From: JAVVSR01 sp036654095
Lineage (GTDB): Bacteria > Bacillota > Clostridia > Christensenellales > CAG-917
Direction of reading: 5' to 3'
Length of the DNA: 64,000 nucleotides
Assembly: GCA_036654095.1 (NCBI GenBank)
Contig: JAVVSR010000001.1
Coordinates: 62,001 to 126,000 of the forward strand
The notes under the pieces are model-generated. The model was not told the origin of the DNA. It was given only the letters and a program-made list of their open reading frames with translations, and ran no database searches. Below are positions 25,949 through 34,906 of the stretch, piece by piece (positions within the stretch are counted from its first letter, which is position 1; each line of letters starts with the position of its first letter). The position numbers and the translations under genes were made by a program.

Positions 25949-27538
25949 ATGAAATTATCATCTAAAGCAAGATATGGCTTGAAAGCGTGTTTGGTTTTGG
26001 CTGAGGGCTATAAAAAAGAACAGCCCCTTGCGTTGCCAGCATTTAGCGAAAAAGCGGGTGTAAGCGAATCGTATATGGAGCAAATTATGATTTTGCTTAA
26101 AAAGGCGCAACTTGTGGAAAGTGTGCGAGGCGCGTCGGGCGGGTATTATTTGTCAAAACCGCCAAAGAACGTTAGCGTGGGCGAGGTTTTGCGCGCGCTT
26201 GAAGACGGGCTTGAAATTGCTGAGTGTATCAATACTCCTTGCGAGGGCGCAGAAGATTGCAAAGCGCGAAGCGTATTTAATACAATATACAACGATATGA
26301 ATGCAACTTTGGACAATATTAGCCTTGATTACTTAGTTAAGGACGGCGATAAAATAAGATATATTTATCTTGACCACGCTGCCACAACTAATGTTGACGA
26401 CGAAGTGTTGGCGCAAATGTTGCCATATTTTGTTGAGAAGTACGGCAATGCCAACAGTCAGCACGGGTTGGGTCGTGAAACGGCATTTGCGGTTGACAAG
26501 GGCAGGCGTCAAGTTGCGACAGCTATCAATGCAAAGCAAAATGAAATCTACTTTACTTCTGGTGGCAGTGAGTCGGATAACTGGGCTATTAGAGGTATCG
26601 CTATGGCAAATAAGGACAAGGGTAGGCATATTATTAGCAGTAATGTCGAGCACCCGGCTGTGACGAATACATTAAAATCGCTTGAACGAGAGGGCTTTGA
26701 GGTCACTTATTTGAAAGTAAATTCCGATGGAATTGTTGAGGTTTCGGATTTAGTAAACGCAATTCGTCCCGATACGATACTTGTTTCGATTATGTTTGCA
26801 AACAATGAAATTGGCACAATTCAACCTATTGATGAACTTGTCAAAGTGGCGCATAGCAAGGGTATTATTTTCCACACTGACGCAGTTCAGGCTGTTGGAA
26901 CTTTGGATATTGACGTCAAGGCGCTTGATGTGGATTTACTTTCGATGTCGGCGCATAAGTTTTACGGGCCTAAGGGAATAGGCGCGCTTTATATTAGAAA
27001 CGGATTGCACATTTCTCGTTTAATTAATGGTGGCGAACAAGAACGCAGTCAGCGCGCAGGCACAACAAATACACCCGCTATTGTTGGTATGGGTTTTGCT
27101 CTTGAAAAGGCTGTCGCGAATAGGGAAAAAAACAATCAACATATTAAAGATTTACGCGACCATTTTGTTAAGCGGGTTATTGATGAAATTCAGTTTGTTC
27201 GCTACAATGGTCACCCCGAAAAACGTTTGCCAAGCAATGCGAATTTCAGTTTTGAGTATATTGAAGGCGAAAGTATCTTGTTTACGCTTGATATGTCGGG
27301 TATTTGCGCGTCTAGCGGAAGCGCGTGTTCGGCAGGTAGCCTTGAACCTTCTAGCACTATTATGGCATTAGGCGTGCAAGAAGATATGGTTCACGGAAGT
27401 ATTCGCTTTAGTTTTGGCAAAGAAAACACTTTGTCTGATGTCGATTTTACAGTCGATAGGCTGAAAGAAACCGTCGAACGTTTGCGCAGTATGTCGCCTT
27501 TATTTAAACAAAACAAGGAGGAAATCTTTTATGTATAA
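25949..27538 (+). CDS. Fusion of Rrf2/IscR-type regulator and IscS/NifS cysteine desulfurase
   Basis: A 529-aa protein with two complete modules. Residues 1-135 are an Rrf2 winged-helix regulator (MKLSSKARYGLKACLVLAEG; SESYMEQIMILLKKAQLV) with Cys93, Cys98 and Cys104, the spacing that ligates [2Fe-2S] in IscR. Residues 137-529 are an IscS-type desulfurase: YLDHAATT, Lys337 in SAHKFYGPKG, Cys460 in SGSACSAG. The junction (VKDGDKIRYIYLDH) has no stop and no ATG, so this is one polypeptide. It overlaps iscU by 8 bp. Expected role: donate sulfur to IscU and repress its own operon when the cluster is loaded. Confidence 0.9.
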   Translation: MKLSSKARYGLKACLVLAEGYKKEQPLALPAFSEKAGVSESYMEQIMILLKKAQLVESVRGASGGYYLSKPPKNVSVGEVLRALEDGLEIAECINTPCEGAEDCKARSVFNTIYNDMNATLDNISLDYLVKDGDKIRYIYLDHAATTNVDDEVLAQMLPYFVEKYGNANSQHGLGRETAFAVDKGRRQVATAINAKQNEIYFTSGGSESDNWAIRGIAMANKDKGRHIISSNVEHPAVTNTLKSLEREGFEVTYLKVNSDGIVEVSDLVNAIRPDTILVSIMFANNEIGTIQPIDELVKVAHSKGIIFHTDAVQAVGTLDIDVKALDVDLLSMSAHKFYGPKGIGALYIRNGLHISRLINGGEQERSQRAGTTNTPAIVGMGFALEKAVANREKNNQHIKDLRDHFVKRVIDEIQFVRYNGHPEKRLPSNANFSFEYIEGESILFTLDMSGICASSGSACSAGSLEPSSTIMALGVQEDMVHGSIRFSFGKENTLSDVDFTVDRLKETVERLRSMSPLFKQNKEEIFYV

Positions 27539-27899
27539 CGATAAAGTAATGGAAATATTCAGAAATCCTCAAAACGTCGGCGAGGTCGAAAATTACAATG
27601 CGATTGGCACTGTTGGCAATGCCTCTTGTGGTGATATTATGCAAATTACCTTGCGTATCGAAGACGGAATTATTAAGGATGCAAAATTTAAAACTTTCGG
27701 TTGCGCCGCCGCAATTACATCTTCAAGCGTCGCCACCACTATGATTATTGGAAAATCTGTTGAGGACGCGCTGAAACTTACCAATAAAGATGTTATTACC
27801 GAACTCGAGGGTCTGCCGCCTCAAAAAATCCACTGCTCTGTTTTGGCTGAAGACGCCATTCGCGCCGCTATTGACAATTATAACAGCAAAAAAGCTTAA
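27531..27899 (+). CDS. iscU: Fe-S cluster scaffold protein IscU
   Basis: A 122-aa IscU/NifU-N scaffold on which [2Fe-2S] and [4Fe-4S] clusters are built from sulfur delivered by the desulfurase. Ligands Cys33 and Asp35 (ASCGD), Cys58 (FGCAAAI) and Cys102 (KIHCSVLAEDAI) are present. AAGGAGG lies inside the end of the fusion gene. No iscA, hscBA or fdx follow; the two-gene desulfurase-scaffold layout is common in clostridia. Confidence 0.95.
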   Translation: MYNDKVMEIFRNPQNVGEVENYNAIGTVGNASCGDIMQITLRIEDGIIKDAKFKTFGCAAAITSSSVATTMIIGKSVEDALKLTNKDVITELEGLPPQKIHCSVLAEDAIRAAIDNYNSKKA

Positions 27900-27978
27900 A
27901 TTACTTGTATCCTCTTAAAGGTATGTTTGCGGTATATTTTATTTAAATAAAAACAAACTATTTTTAAGGAGGTGCATT

Positions 27979-28116
27979 ATGGAAAAAGGTTTTTTAATTG
28001 GAGTTGCAATAGGAGTTGCCGCAACAATGGCTTATGAAGCGGGCAATAAAGCAAAAAAAGAAATTAACAAAGGCAAGCAATTAGTTAAAGATAAGATTAA
28101 TGGAATTTTAGATTAA
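27979..28116 (+). CDS. 45-aa glycine-zipper membrane-associated protein
   Basis: A small gene of 45 codons. An AAGGAGGTG ribosome-binding site lies 5 bp from the ATG. The N-terminal GFLIGVAIGVAATMAYEAG is a hydrophobic glycine-zipper helix, and the rest is Lys-rich and amphipathic (KAKKEINKGKQLVKDKINGIL). It resembles small YtxH-like proteins but no family is assigned. It lies 79 bp after iscU and may share its transcript. The hairpin at 28235 follows. Confidence 0.75.
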   Translation: MEKGFLIGVAIGVAATMAYEAGNKAKKEINKGKQLVKDKINGILD

Positions 28117-28234
28117 TTATCGTTACGATTAGTTTAGTGAATTAGCGTTAATTTTAAAAAAGTTTAAATTGAGTCTATTTTATTAAAGTTAAATTAATAA
28201 TTTTTTATTTAGACTAAATGTGTACAAATTTTCA

Positions 28235-28272
28235 AGTATGAGGCTGATTGACTTTGTCAACGGCCTCATACT
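28235..28272 (+). terminator. Hairpin, possible terminator
   Basis: A 10-bp stem AGTATGAGGC / GCCTCATACT with an inner TTGAC / GTCAA stem. The T-tract is weak (ATATTGTT), so this may be an inefficient terminator or an RNA 3' end structure after the 45-aa gene. Confidence 0.55.
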
Positions 28273-28299
28273 ATATTGTTAAGTTTTTAATTTAAATAA

Positions 28300-28328
28300 T
28301 CGACATTGAAATTAAAATAGTGTATTAT
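28300..28328 (+). promoter_or_regulatory. Promoter of the chr pair
   Basis: TCGACA, 17 bp, TATTAT, about 40 bp upstream of the first chr gene start. A good housekeeping-type match. Confidence 0.65.
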
Positions 28329-28368
28329 AAATGTTAAGTACTACACTATCGGGGTTTAGGTGACTTAA

Positions 28369-29280
28369 TTGGACGACGAAATTAAACAATCAAAAGCAAA
28401 ATCTTTGCTTGAATTATTTTTGGTATTTTTTAAGCTAGGCGCGTTTACCTTCGGCGGAGGATACGCTATGCTTTCGCTTTTGGAAAACGAGTGCGTACAT
28501 AAGCGAAAATGGCTGTCGATAGATGACTTTTTTAAAATTACCGCTATTGCCGAGTCGACGCCGGGCCCCGTTGCAATAAACTGCGCAACATATGTTGGAT
28601 ATACAAAAAACAAGTTATTAGGTTCGCTTATAGCTACTTTAGGTGTAGTTTTGCCGTCATTTGTAATTATTTTTGTAATATCATTGTTTTTTAATAAACT
28701 GTTAGAAATCAATTTTGTCGCAAATGCGTTTAAAGGCATTAAAGCAGGAGTAGCGGTTTTAATACTTTTTGCAGGGGTCAATTTGTTTAAGCAAATTCGT
28801 AAAAAACCATTGGATATACTTATGCTTATTTTTACGATTTTAGCTTGTCTTGCGGTTAATATTTTTGCTTTAAAATTTTCGACAATATTTTTTATTTTAA
28901 TAGGGGCATTTGTTGGCTTTGTAACTTGTTTATTTTCAAACAATAAGTCTAAGCTTATTAAAAGTCATACGGTAGGGTGTACTGAAGGGGACAAAAAAGA
29001 AAATGAAAATATTTTAAACAGTACATTTGCGCGCGAAAGTGAAAATGCAAACACTTTGTCAGATGTTGTCAACAAGGATAATGCTTCAGTTGAGGTAAAA
29101 ACCTGCGATAAAACTAAGTCAGATGTCGTCAACAAGGATAATGTTTCAGTTGAGGTAAAAACCTGCGATAAAACAAAGTCATATGTCGTCAACAAGGATA
29201 ATGCTTCAGTTGAGGTAAAAACCTGCGACAAAACAAATGTCGGTGAATGCGTGGACACAACGAAGGAGGGTAAAATATGA
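28369..29280 (+). CDS. Chromate transporter family (CHR) half-protein with repetitive tail
   Basis: A 303-aa membrane protein. The first ~200 residues are one CHR domain: FFKLGAFTFGGGYAMLSLLE, AIAESTPGPVAINCATYVGY, then GVVLPSFVIIF, with about five or six hydrophobic segments. The C-terminal ~100 residues are hydrophilic and contain three 20-residue repeats (VVNKDNASVEVKTCDKTK core). The start is TTG with AGGTGA upstream. It overlaps the second CHR gene by ATGA. The natural substrate is uncertain; chromate export is a family name, not a demonstrated role here. Confidence 0.85.
   Translation: MDDEIKQSKAKSLLELFLVFFKLGAFTFGGGYAMLSLLENECVHKRKWLSIDDFFKITAIAESTPGPVAINCATYVGYTKNKLLGSLIATLGVVLPSFVIIFVISLFFNKLLEINFVANAFKGIKAGVAVLILFAGVNLFKQIRKKPLDILMLIFTILACLAVNIFALKFSTIFFILIGAFVGFVTCLFSNNKSKLIKSHTVGCTEGDKKENENILNSTFARESENANTLSDVVNKDNASVEVKTCDKTKSDVVNKDNVSVEVKTCDKTKSYVVNKDNASVEVKTCDKTNVGECVDTTKEGKI
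29059..29238 (+). repeat. Three 60-bp in-frame tandem repeats
   Basis: Units start at about 29059, 29119 and 29179, each encoding a 20-residue block with core VNKDNASVEVKTCDK. They differ by only a few bases, including substitutions such as GCTTCA/GTTTCA and AGATG/ATATG. The repeats extend the cytoplasmic-type tail of the first chr protein. Confidence 0.95.
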
Positions 29281-29855
29281 TTTATTTTAAATTATTTTAC
29301 ACCTTTTTTTTAATTGGGTTATTTACTTTTGGAGGCGGTCAGTCAATGCTTCCGTTTATACAGCAACAGGTTTTGTTAAATAATTGGCTGAGCGAGGATA
29401 TGTTAATAAATATTATCGCTATATCGGAATCAACCCCTGGCCCGATAGCAATCAATGCCGCAACATATATTGGCGCAATTCAAGGTGGAATATTTGGCTC
29501 AATTTGCGCAACGCTAGGCGTCGTTTTGCCGTCATTTATAATTATTTTAATTATTGCGCGATTTGCTTCAAAAATTTTGCAAAATAAGTTTGCCGATGGA
29601 ATTTTGCTTGGTATTCGACCCGTTATAATTGGGCTAATCACCGCGACAGGCCTTTACTTTGTCATAAAATCACTTTTGCCTGCATTTTCAATAAATAATA
29701 TGGCAAACATTTCAATGGATTTTAGGGCACTGGGAATAATCATAGTTTTAGTTTTGTTTAATGTAACGGCGAAAATCGCCAAAAAAAAGACGCTATCACC
29801 AATTTTAACAATATGTCTATCGGCGATAGCGGGTATGATAGTTTATTCATTTTAA
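29277..29855 (+). CDS. Chromate transporter family (CHR) second half-protein
   Basis: A 192-aa single CHR-domain membrane protein: LFYTFFLIGLFTFGGGQSML, SESTPGPIAINAATYIGA, LGVVLPSFIIILII. It overlaps the upstream CHR gene by four bases. Paired short CHR proteins together make up the two-domain transporter seen as one chain elsewhere; they are thought to assemble as an antiparallel heterodimer. Confidence 0.88.
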   Translation: MIYFKLFYTFFLIGLFTFGGGQSMLPFIQQQVLLNNWLSEDMLINIIAISESTPGPIAINAATYIGAIQGGIFGSICATLGVVLPSFIIILIIARFASKILQNKFADGILLGIRPVIIGLITATGLYFVIKSLLPAFSINNMANISMDFRALGIIIVLVLFNVTAKIAKKKTLSPILTICLSAIAGMIVYSF

Positions 29856-29894
29856 TAATGTTTTAACAATTTTTCAATAAAAAAATTTTAAAAT

Positions 29895-30641
29895 CTACTT
29901 AATTGGCCTTATTTTTTCAAAAATTATGTTAGATGTGTACTTTTTAGCGACAGCTAACTTTTCATTTGTGTTCACTGTCCAACTAAATACAGGCATACCT
30001 TTGTCGATATAGCTTTGAATAAATTTGTTAGGCGTGTTTAATATGTCATAGGAAATGAATTGAGGTTTACTTATTTTGCAACATTTAAGTTCGCCCATAA
30101 ACCTTGCTAAAAAGTTTGGTTTAGGATTTTTTTTAGGGTCGCCCATTGAGGCGAGTTGTCCAAATGGATAATCGGTTTGATTTTTTCTAATCCACCTAAC
30201 TGCAAACGGGTCAAAGGATTGAAGCGCAATGTTTGATTTGTTTTTGTAGCCCGCCAAATCACGTAAGACGGCCTTTGCAAGTTTGTTTGTATAGAAACCT
30301 GTTAGACATTTGAGTTCGATTAAAAGGGGAACTCTGCCGTCAATCAATTTCAGCAACTCGGGTAGAGTAGGTATGACCTCGCCGCCAACCGTCATAGGAT
30401 ATTTTTTTAATTCATCGGATGTTAAACTTTCAATTTTTAAATTAACTCCGCAAATTCGCTTCATATTAGCGTCGTGAAAAACGGCAACAACTCCATCTTT
30501 TAAAATATGGACATCAGTTTCAATCCCGAAGCCATTTTCGACGGCAAGACGAAATGCACTTAAGCTATTTTCTTCATAATTATCATCGTATAGCCCACGG
30601 TGCGCGATAGGTGTTGATAAAAAATTGTCCAAACTGACCAT
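29895..30641 (-). CDS. Glycerophosphodiester phosphodiesterase
   Basis: A 248-aa cytoplasmic GDPD-fold enzyme that hydrolyses deacylated phospholipid diesters to glycerol 3-phosphate and an alcohol. Catalytic and metal residues are visible: His14-Arg15 (IAHRGLYD), Glu24, Glu41 and Asp43 (IETDVH), His56 (VFHDA), and a later PLLIELK. AAGGAG precedes the ATG. It lies convergent with the chr pair; no glycerol 3-phosphate transporter is adjacent. Confidence 0.92.
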   Translation of the reverse strand: MVSLDNFLSTPIAHRGLYDDNYEENSLSAFRLAVENGFGIETDVHILKDGVVAVFHDANMKRICGVNLKIESLTSDELKKYPMTVGGEVIPTLPELLKLIDGRVPLLIELKCLTGFYTNKLAKAVLRDLAGYKNKSNIALQSFDPFAVRWIRKNQTDYPFGQLASMGDPKKNPKPNFLARFMGELKCCKISKPQFISYDILNTPNKFIQSYIDKGMPVFSWTVNTNEKLAVAKKYTSNIIFEKIRPIK

Positions 30642-30939
30642 TGTTTACTCCTTAATTTTGAAATAGTAATTTGATTTTAATAAATGTTTAATATAATAAT
30701 ATATTATATTGAAATTTTATGCAAGTTAAATAGGACAGTTAAGCGCTTGGAAATCCTAAGTAATTAAAAAAGTGCTAAAATAAGTTAAAGTTAAAACAGC
30801 GTAAAAATATGTACTAAATAGACAAATTCATATAATTTTAAAATAGATATTTAAACAAAATTTTCGTAAAAAACTTAAAAAACTGCTAAAATAAATATAA
30901 AAGCAGATATTTTAAACATGAAAATGTTATTTTAAATGT
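30642..30939. other. AT-rich intergenic stretch between two minus-strand genes
   Basis: About 300 bp with no recognisable gene. Two similar short segments, AAAAAAGTGCTAAAATAAG (about 30767) and AAAAACTGCTAAAATAAA (about 30878), occur; their meaning is unknown. Confidence 0.6.
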
Positions 30940-31548
30940 TTAATATCCTAAATTTTCGTTTATCAAGACTACAAAAAAGTTTTTAGTGCGTGTTGGGTGG
31001 TGAATAATAGTTGTTGCATTGCAAATAGTGTTTTCTGTTTTGCAGTCGTCGCAACTTCCGCCAACCACGCAAGGATTATCTAAATAGCCCAATCGAATAC
31101 AATTTTCTTTAGCGGCTATATTGCGTAAGCGTAAAAATCCTTCGTCCAAGTCCTTAACTATCTTGTTTATGCCAACAACAAAAAGTGTGTTTTTGCCACC
31201 AAAAAGTTGGCTAGCAATGCGATTACCTATGCCGTCGGTGTTGATAAATTCACCACCTTCAGTTAAAGCGTTGGTGCTGGAAATATACCAATCGGCATGC
31301 ATACCATCAAGTAAAACCTTGTTGCGCTCGCTGTCTTCAAAAAATGACCTATGATAAACAACGTCGCCACGGTTTTTAAGAGCGGTTGCTAGCCCTAATT
31401 TTGTAGTTGTTGCGCTGCCGCCGAAAGCCGAACTTTCCCCTGTGGGAATTAAGTTTAAAATAAGGTTTTTTGCATCTTCGGCATTTTCGGCGAAAAGTAC
31501 TTTAAATCCGCGTACTTCAAGATTTCTAACTAAGTTTTTAATTTCCAT
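30940..31548 (-). CDS. LUD-domain protein (LutC/YkgG-like)
   Basis: A 202-aa LUD-domain protein. The family includes LutC, part of the LutABC lactate-oxidation complex, but many clostridia have solitary members like this one of unknown function. AFGGSATTTKLGLATALKNRG, SSTNALTEGGEFINTDGIGNR and the C-rich VVGGSCDDCKTENTIC segment are typical of the stand-alone form. The ATG at 31548 is chosen because GGAGG lies 8 bases upstream; a longer reading would add 14 residues beyond it. No lutA or lutB is adjacent. Confidence 0.87.
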   Translation of the reverse strand: MEIKNLVRNLEVRGFKVLFAENAEDAKNLILNLIPTGESSAFGGSATTTKLGLATALKNRGDVVYHRSFFEDSERNKVLLDGMHADWYISSTNALTEGGEFINTDGIGNRIASQLFGGKNTLFVVGINKIVKDLDEGFLRLRNIAAKENCIRLGYLDNPCVVGGSCDDCKTENTICNATTIIHHPTRTKNFFVVLINENLGY

Positions 31549-31926
31549 ATTAAAATCCTCCGACAGAAGTAATTTTTTTAAATGTAGCAATAAATAACTT
31601 AAATATTTTACTTTGATATCGATAAATTACTTATATTGAATATAACGAAAAAAGCGTGTAATATGTTTTGAATTTAACTTGCCAAGTAAAGATTTGGGAA
31701 AAATTGCCAAGAAAGTGAAAAGCGTTTTATATATAACAGCTTAAAAATTTCAAGTAGGGTTACATAATCTTATTGTTTAGCTTAAAATGTGCAAGATAAA
31801 AGCTTCGACTATCTCATAAAGTAACTATATTATATTATACTTTGTCATATTTGTAAATTTTATTTGAATTATATTTGCTAATTACGTGTAAATTTTATAT
31901 AATGAAGCCATCAAAGAGAGGTATCT
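31549..31926. other. Divergent intergenic region upstream of lepA
   Basis: About 380 bp, AT-rich, containing the lepA promoter at its right end. No gene or structured RNA recognised in the remainder. Confidence 0.65.
31875..31903 (+). promoter_or_regulatory. Sigma-A promoter of lepA
   Basis: TTGCTA, 17 bp, TATAAT, 23 bp upstream of the lepA ATG. A well-formed housekeeping promoter for lepA-hemW. Confidence 0.8.
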
Positions 31927-33726
31927 ATGACAGACTTATCAAATATTCGGAATTTTTGTATAATTGCGCACATTGACCACGGTAAAAGTACGCTTGCGGA
32001 CAGGCTTATGGAAAGCACTATTACAGTGTCTAAACGCGATATGTCCGAGCAGCTTTTAGATAATATGGACATTGAACGCGAACGCGGTATAACTATTAAA
32101 CTTCAAACTTGCCGAATGTTTTATAATTACAAAGGGCGAGAATATATATTAAATTTGATTGACACTCCGGGTCACGTCGACTTTACTTATGAAGTGTCGC
32201 GTTCATTAGCCGCGTGCGAAGGCGCGTTGCTTATTGTCGACGCGACGCAAGGTATTGAAGCGCAGACGCTGACAAACGTATATCTTGCGCTTGACCATAA
32301 TTTGGAAATTGTACCAGTTATTAATAAAATTGATTTACCTAGCGCAAACCCTGAGGGGGTTCGCAAGGATATTGAAGACGTAATTGGCCTTGACGCATCG
32401 ACAGCTCCGCTTATTTCGGCTAAAGATGGTATTGGGATTGACGAAGTACTAAAACAAATTATTGAAATTTTGCCCCCACCCAAAGGCGATACGGAAATGC
32501 CATTAAAGGCTTTAATTTTTGATTCATTTTATGACAACTTTAAAGGCGCTATATCAATGGTGCGCGTTGTCGACGGCACTGTTAAGGCAGGTGACCAAAT
32601 TAAAATGCTTTCGGTTGGGAAAACTTTTGAGGTTACAGAAGTTGGAGTTTTTACACCAAGGCCAGTACCTTCAACTGTTTTAAGCGCAGGTATGGTTGGT
32701 TATATTGCAGCAAGCATAAAAAATGTAAAGGATACCGCCGTTGGCGATACGATAACAAACGCTTTAAACCCTGCTAAAGAGCCGTTGGCAGGTTATAAGT
32801 TAATTACTCCAATGGTGTTTGCGGGCATATATCCGCTAGATGGCAGCAAGTTTAATGACCTAAAGGACGCGCTTGAAAAACTTAATTTAAACGACGCTAG
32901 CTTGCAGTACGAACCTGAAACGTCGACTGCGCTGGGTTTTGGCTTCCGTTGCGGATTTTTAGGGCTTCTGCATATGGAAATTATTGAAGAAAGGCTTGAA
33001 CGCGAGTTCGACCTTGATATAGTTACAACCGCGCCTAGCGTTAAATACAATGTAATGAAAACAAACGGAGTTGAAATTGTTGTTTCAAATCCGACACATT
33101 TGCCACAAGTAAGCGAAATTGAGTATATGGAAGAACCTGTTGTAAAGGCGGAAATATTTACTCCTCCAGAGTATGTCGGCGCGATTATGGAGTTGTGTCA
33201 AGAAAAGCGCGGAACGTATTTGGATTTATCTTATTTGGATGCAGGGAGAACTAAACTTACTTACGAAATTCCATTAAATGAAATTATATATGACTTCTTT
33301 GACGCGCTTAAATCACGTACTCGCGGATACGCTAGCTTGGATTATGAAATTATTGGATATAAGCGTAGTGACCTTGTCAAAATGGACATTTTACTTAATA
33401 CGGAAATATGCGACGCGTTAAGTATTATTGTTCATCGCGAAAAAGCTTATGCGCGTGGACGAGCTATTGCCGAAAAACTTAAAGATGTTATTCCACGGCA
33501 GCAATTTGAAATTCCTATTCAAGCGGCAATCGGTGGAAAGATAATCGCAAGAGAAACGGTCAAAGCCGTTAGAAAGGACGTTCTTGCTAAATGTTATGGT
33601 GGCGACATATCTCGTAAAAAGAAGCTATTGGAAAAACAAAAGGAAGGCAAAAAACGTATGAGGCAAGTCGGGTCGGTGTCAGTTCCAAGCGAGGCATTCA
33701 CGTCGATTTTGAAAATCGATAGCTAA
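31927..33726 (+). CDS. lepA: Elongation factor 4 (LepA)
   Basis: A 599-aa translational GTPase implicated in 30S biogenesis and ribosome back-translocation. P-loop AHIDHGKST (14-22), ERGITIK, DTPGHVDF and NKIDLP are present. The LepA-specific C-terminal domain ends IQAAIGGKIIARETVKAVRKDV...LLEKQKEGKKRM. The last base of its stop is the first base of hemW. Confidence 0.97.
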   Translation: MTDLSNIRNFCIIAHIDHGKSTLADRLMESTITVSKRDMSEQLLDNMDIERERGITIKLQTCRMFYNYKGREYILNLIDTPGHVDFTYEVSRSLAACEGALLIVDATQGIEAQTLTNVYLALDHNLEIVPVINKIDLPSANPEGVRKDIEDVIGLDASTAPLISAKDGIGIDEVLKQIIEILPPPKGDTEMPLKALIFDSFYDNFKGAISMVRVVDGTVKAGDQIKMLSVGKTFEVTEVGVFTPRPVPSTVLSAGMVGYIAASIKNVKDTAVGDTITNALNPAKEPLAGYKLITPMVFAGIYPLDGSKFNDLKDALEKLNLNDASLQYEPETSTALGFGFRCGFLGLLHMEIIEERLEREFDLDIVTTAPSVKYNVMKTNGVEIVVSNPTHLPQVSEIEYMEEPVVKAEIFTPPEYVGAIMELCQEKRGTYLDLSYLDAGRTKLTYEIPLNEIIYDFFDALKSRTRGYASLDYEIIGYKRSDLVKMDILLNTEICDALSIIVHREKAYARGRAIAEKLKDVIPRQQFEIPIQAAIGGKIIARETVKAVRKDVLAKCYGGDISRKKKLLEKQKEGKKRMRQVGSVSVPSEAFTSILKIDS

Positions 33727-34844
33727 TGAAAGAGTTTAGTTTATATATCCATATTCCTTTTTGCGTGTCCAAGTGTGTATATTGTGACTTTTTATCTAAG
33801 CCGTGCGATAAGCAAACAATAGATAAATACTTTAACGCGCTATATGCCGAAATAACAAAAGCAGGCAAGCGGTGCAATAAAACTGTTACCACGCTTTATA
33901 TAGGAGGAGGAACTCCAAGTTTTGTCGATGTGAAATATATCGACAAACTTTTTTTATGTCTTAAACAGAATTTTAATTTAAACTTGATTGAGGCGACCAT
34001 TGAATGTAATCCAGAAAGTATAAACTCTAGCAAACTCGAGTGTTACAAAAATAACGGGATTAATAGGCTAAGTATAGGGATTCAATCGCTAAATGACGAA
34101 ATACTAAAAAATATTGGACGCGCGCACGACTCTAAAATGGCTTTGGCGGCGGTTGCATTGGCAAAAAAATATTTTGACAACGTATCGGTTGATTTGATGA
34201 CGGGGCTTCCTTGGCAAACTGTTGATGACATTAAATTTGAGGTTGATACCTTGTTAAAATTTAATATTCCACATTTTTCCGTATACGGGTTAAAGGTCGA
34301 GGAGGGAACAAAACTTTTTGAACAAGTAGCAGACGGTACGGTTTTTATTAACGAGGATTTGTCGGTTGACCTATATGACGAAGCGTATAAAATTTTATTA
34401 GCAAATGGATTTCATCGTTATGAAGTTAGCAACTTTTCGTATGTTGGTTTTGAAAGCCAACACAATTTAGCGTATTGGCGTAGAACCGATTATTTAGGAT
34501 TGGGCGCAGGCGCGTTTTCATTTGTAGACGGCGCGCGTTTTAACAACGTTCAAAGTATTGATGACTATATAAAAATTATCGAAAATGGAAATTTTGCGTA
34601 TGGAGAAATGCTGCCTATTGTTGGCGACGACGCCGAATTTGAGGAAATTATGCTGTCGTTGCGTACTTGCTATGGCCTTGATATTTTAAAGTTCAACAAA
34701 AAATTTGATTGTAATTTTAAATTAAAATATGCTTTCGCTCTTGATAAAGTTAAGCAATACACCGCTTTAAATAATGATAACCTTGTAGTTTTAGATGAGT
34801 ATTTTTATATTTTAAACAGTATACTTGTTGAGTTTTTATTGTAG
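33726..34844 (+). CDS. hemW: Radical SAM protein HemW
   Basis: A 372-aa HemW/HemN-like radical SAM protein, considered a heme chaperone rather than a coproporphyrinogen oxidase. The 4Fe-4S motif is Cys13-x3-Cys17-x2-Cys20 (FCVSKCVYCDF), followed by GGGTPSF and the R-x-S-x-G-x-QS-like RLSIGIQS. The C-terminal HemN domain has HNLAYW and LGLGAGA. It is the conserved neighbour between lepA and hrcA. Confidence 0.93.
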   Translation: MKEFSLYIHIPFCVSKCVYCDFLSKPCDKQTIDKYFNALYAEITKAGKRCNKTVTTLYIGGGTPSFVDVKYIDKLFLCLKQNFNLNLIEATIECNPESINSSKLECYKNNGINRLSIGIQSLNDEILKNIGRAHDSKMALAAVALAKKYFDNVSVDLMTGLPWQTVDDIKFEVDTLLKFNIPHFSVYGLKVEEGTKLFEQVADGTVFINEDLSVDLYDEAYKILLANGFHRYEVSNFSYVGFESQHNLAYWRRTDYLGLGAGAFSFVDGARFNNVQSIDDYIKIIENGNFAYGEMLPIVGDDAEFEEIMLSLRTCYGLDILKFNKKFDCNFKLKYAFALDKVKQYTALNNDNLVVLDEYFYILNSILVEFLL

Positions 34845-34876
34845 CTTATTTTTTTGGTTTTTTTTGCATAAAACTC

Positions 34877-34905
34877 TTGACATTAGAGAAAATCAATGAT
34901 AATAT
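34877..34905 (+). promoter_or_regulatory. Sigma-A promoter of the hrcA operon
   Basis: TTGACA, 17 bp, TAATAT, with the CIRCE element starting two bases after the -10 box. Confidence 0.88.
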
Positions 34906-34906
34906 A

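Noticed and set aside
25949..27538. Possibility that the Rrf2-IscS fusion is a sequencing error joining two genes
   Set aside because: The frame is continuous, the linker lacks both a stop and an ATG start, and more than one change would be needed to restore two normal genes. Still worth a read check.
28365..28943. 192-codon minus-strand frame opposite the first chr gene
   Set aside because: Antisense to a conserved membrane domain; composition mirrors the hydrophobic codons of the sense strand.
28965..29258. 97-codon minus-strand frame opposite the chr repeats
   Set aside because: A mirror of the 60-bp in-frame repeats; no ribosome-binding site, and the + strand frame is a coupled, recognisable gene.
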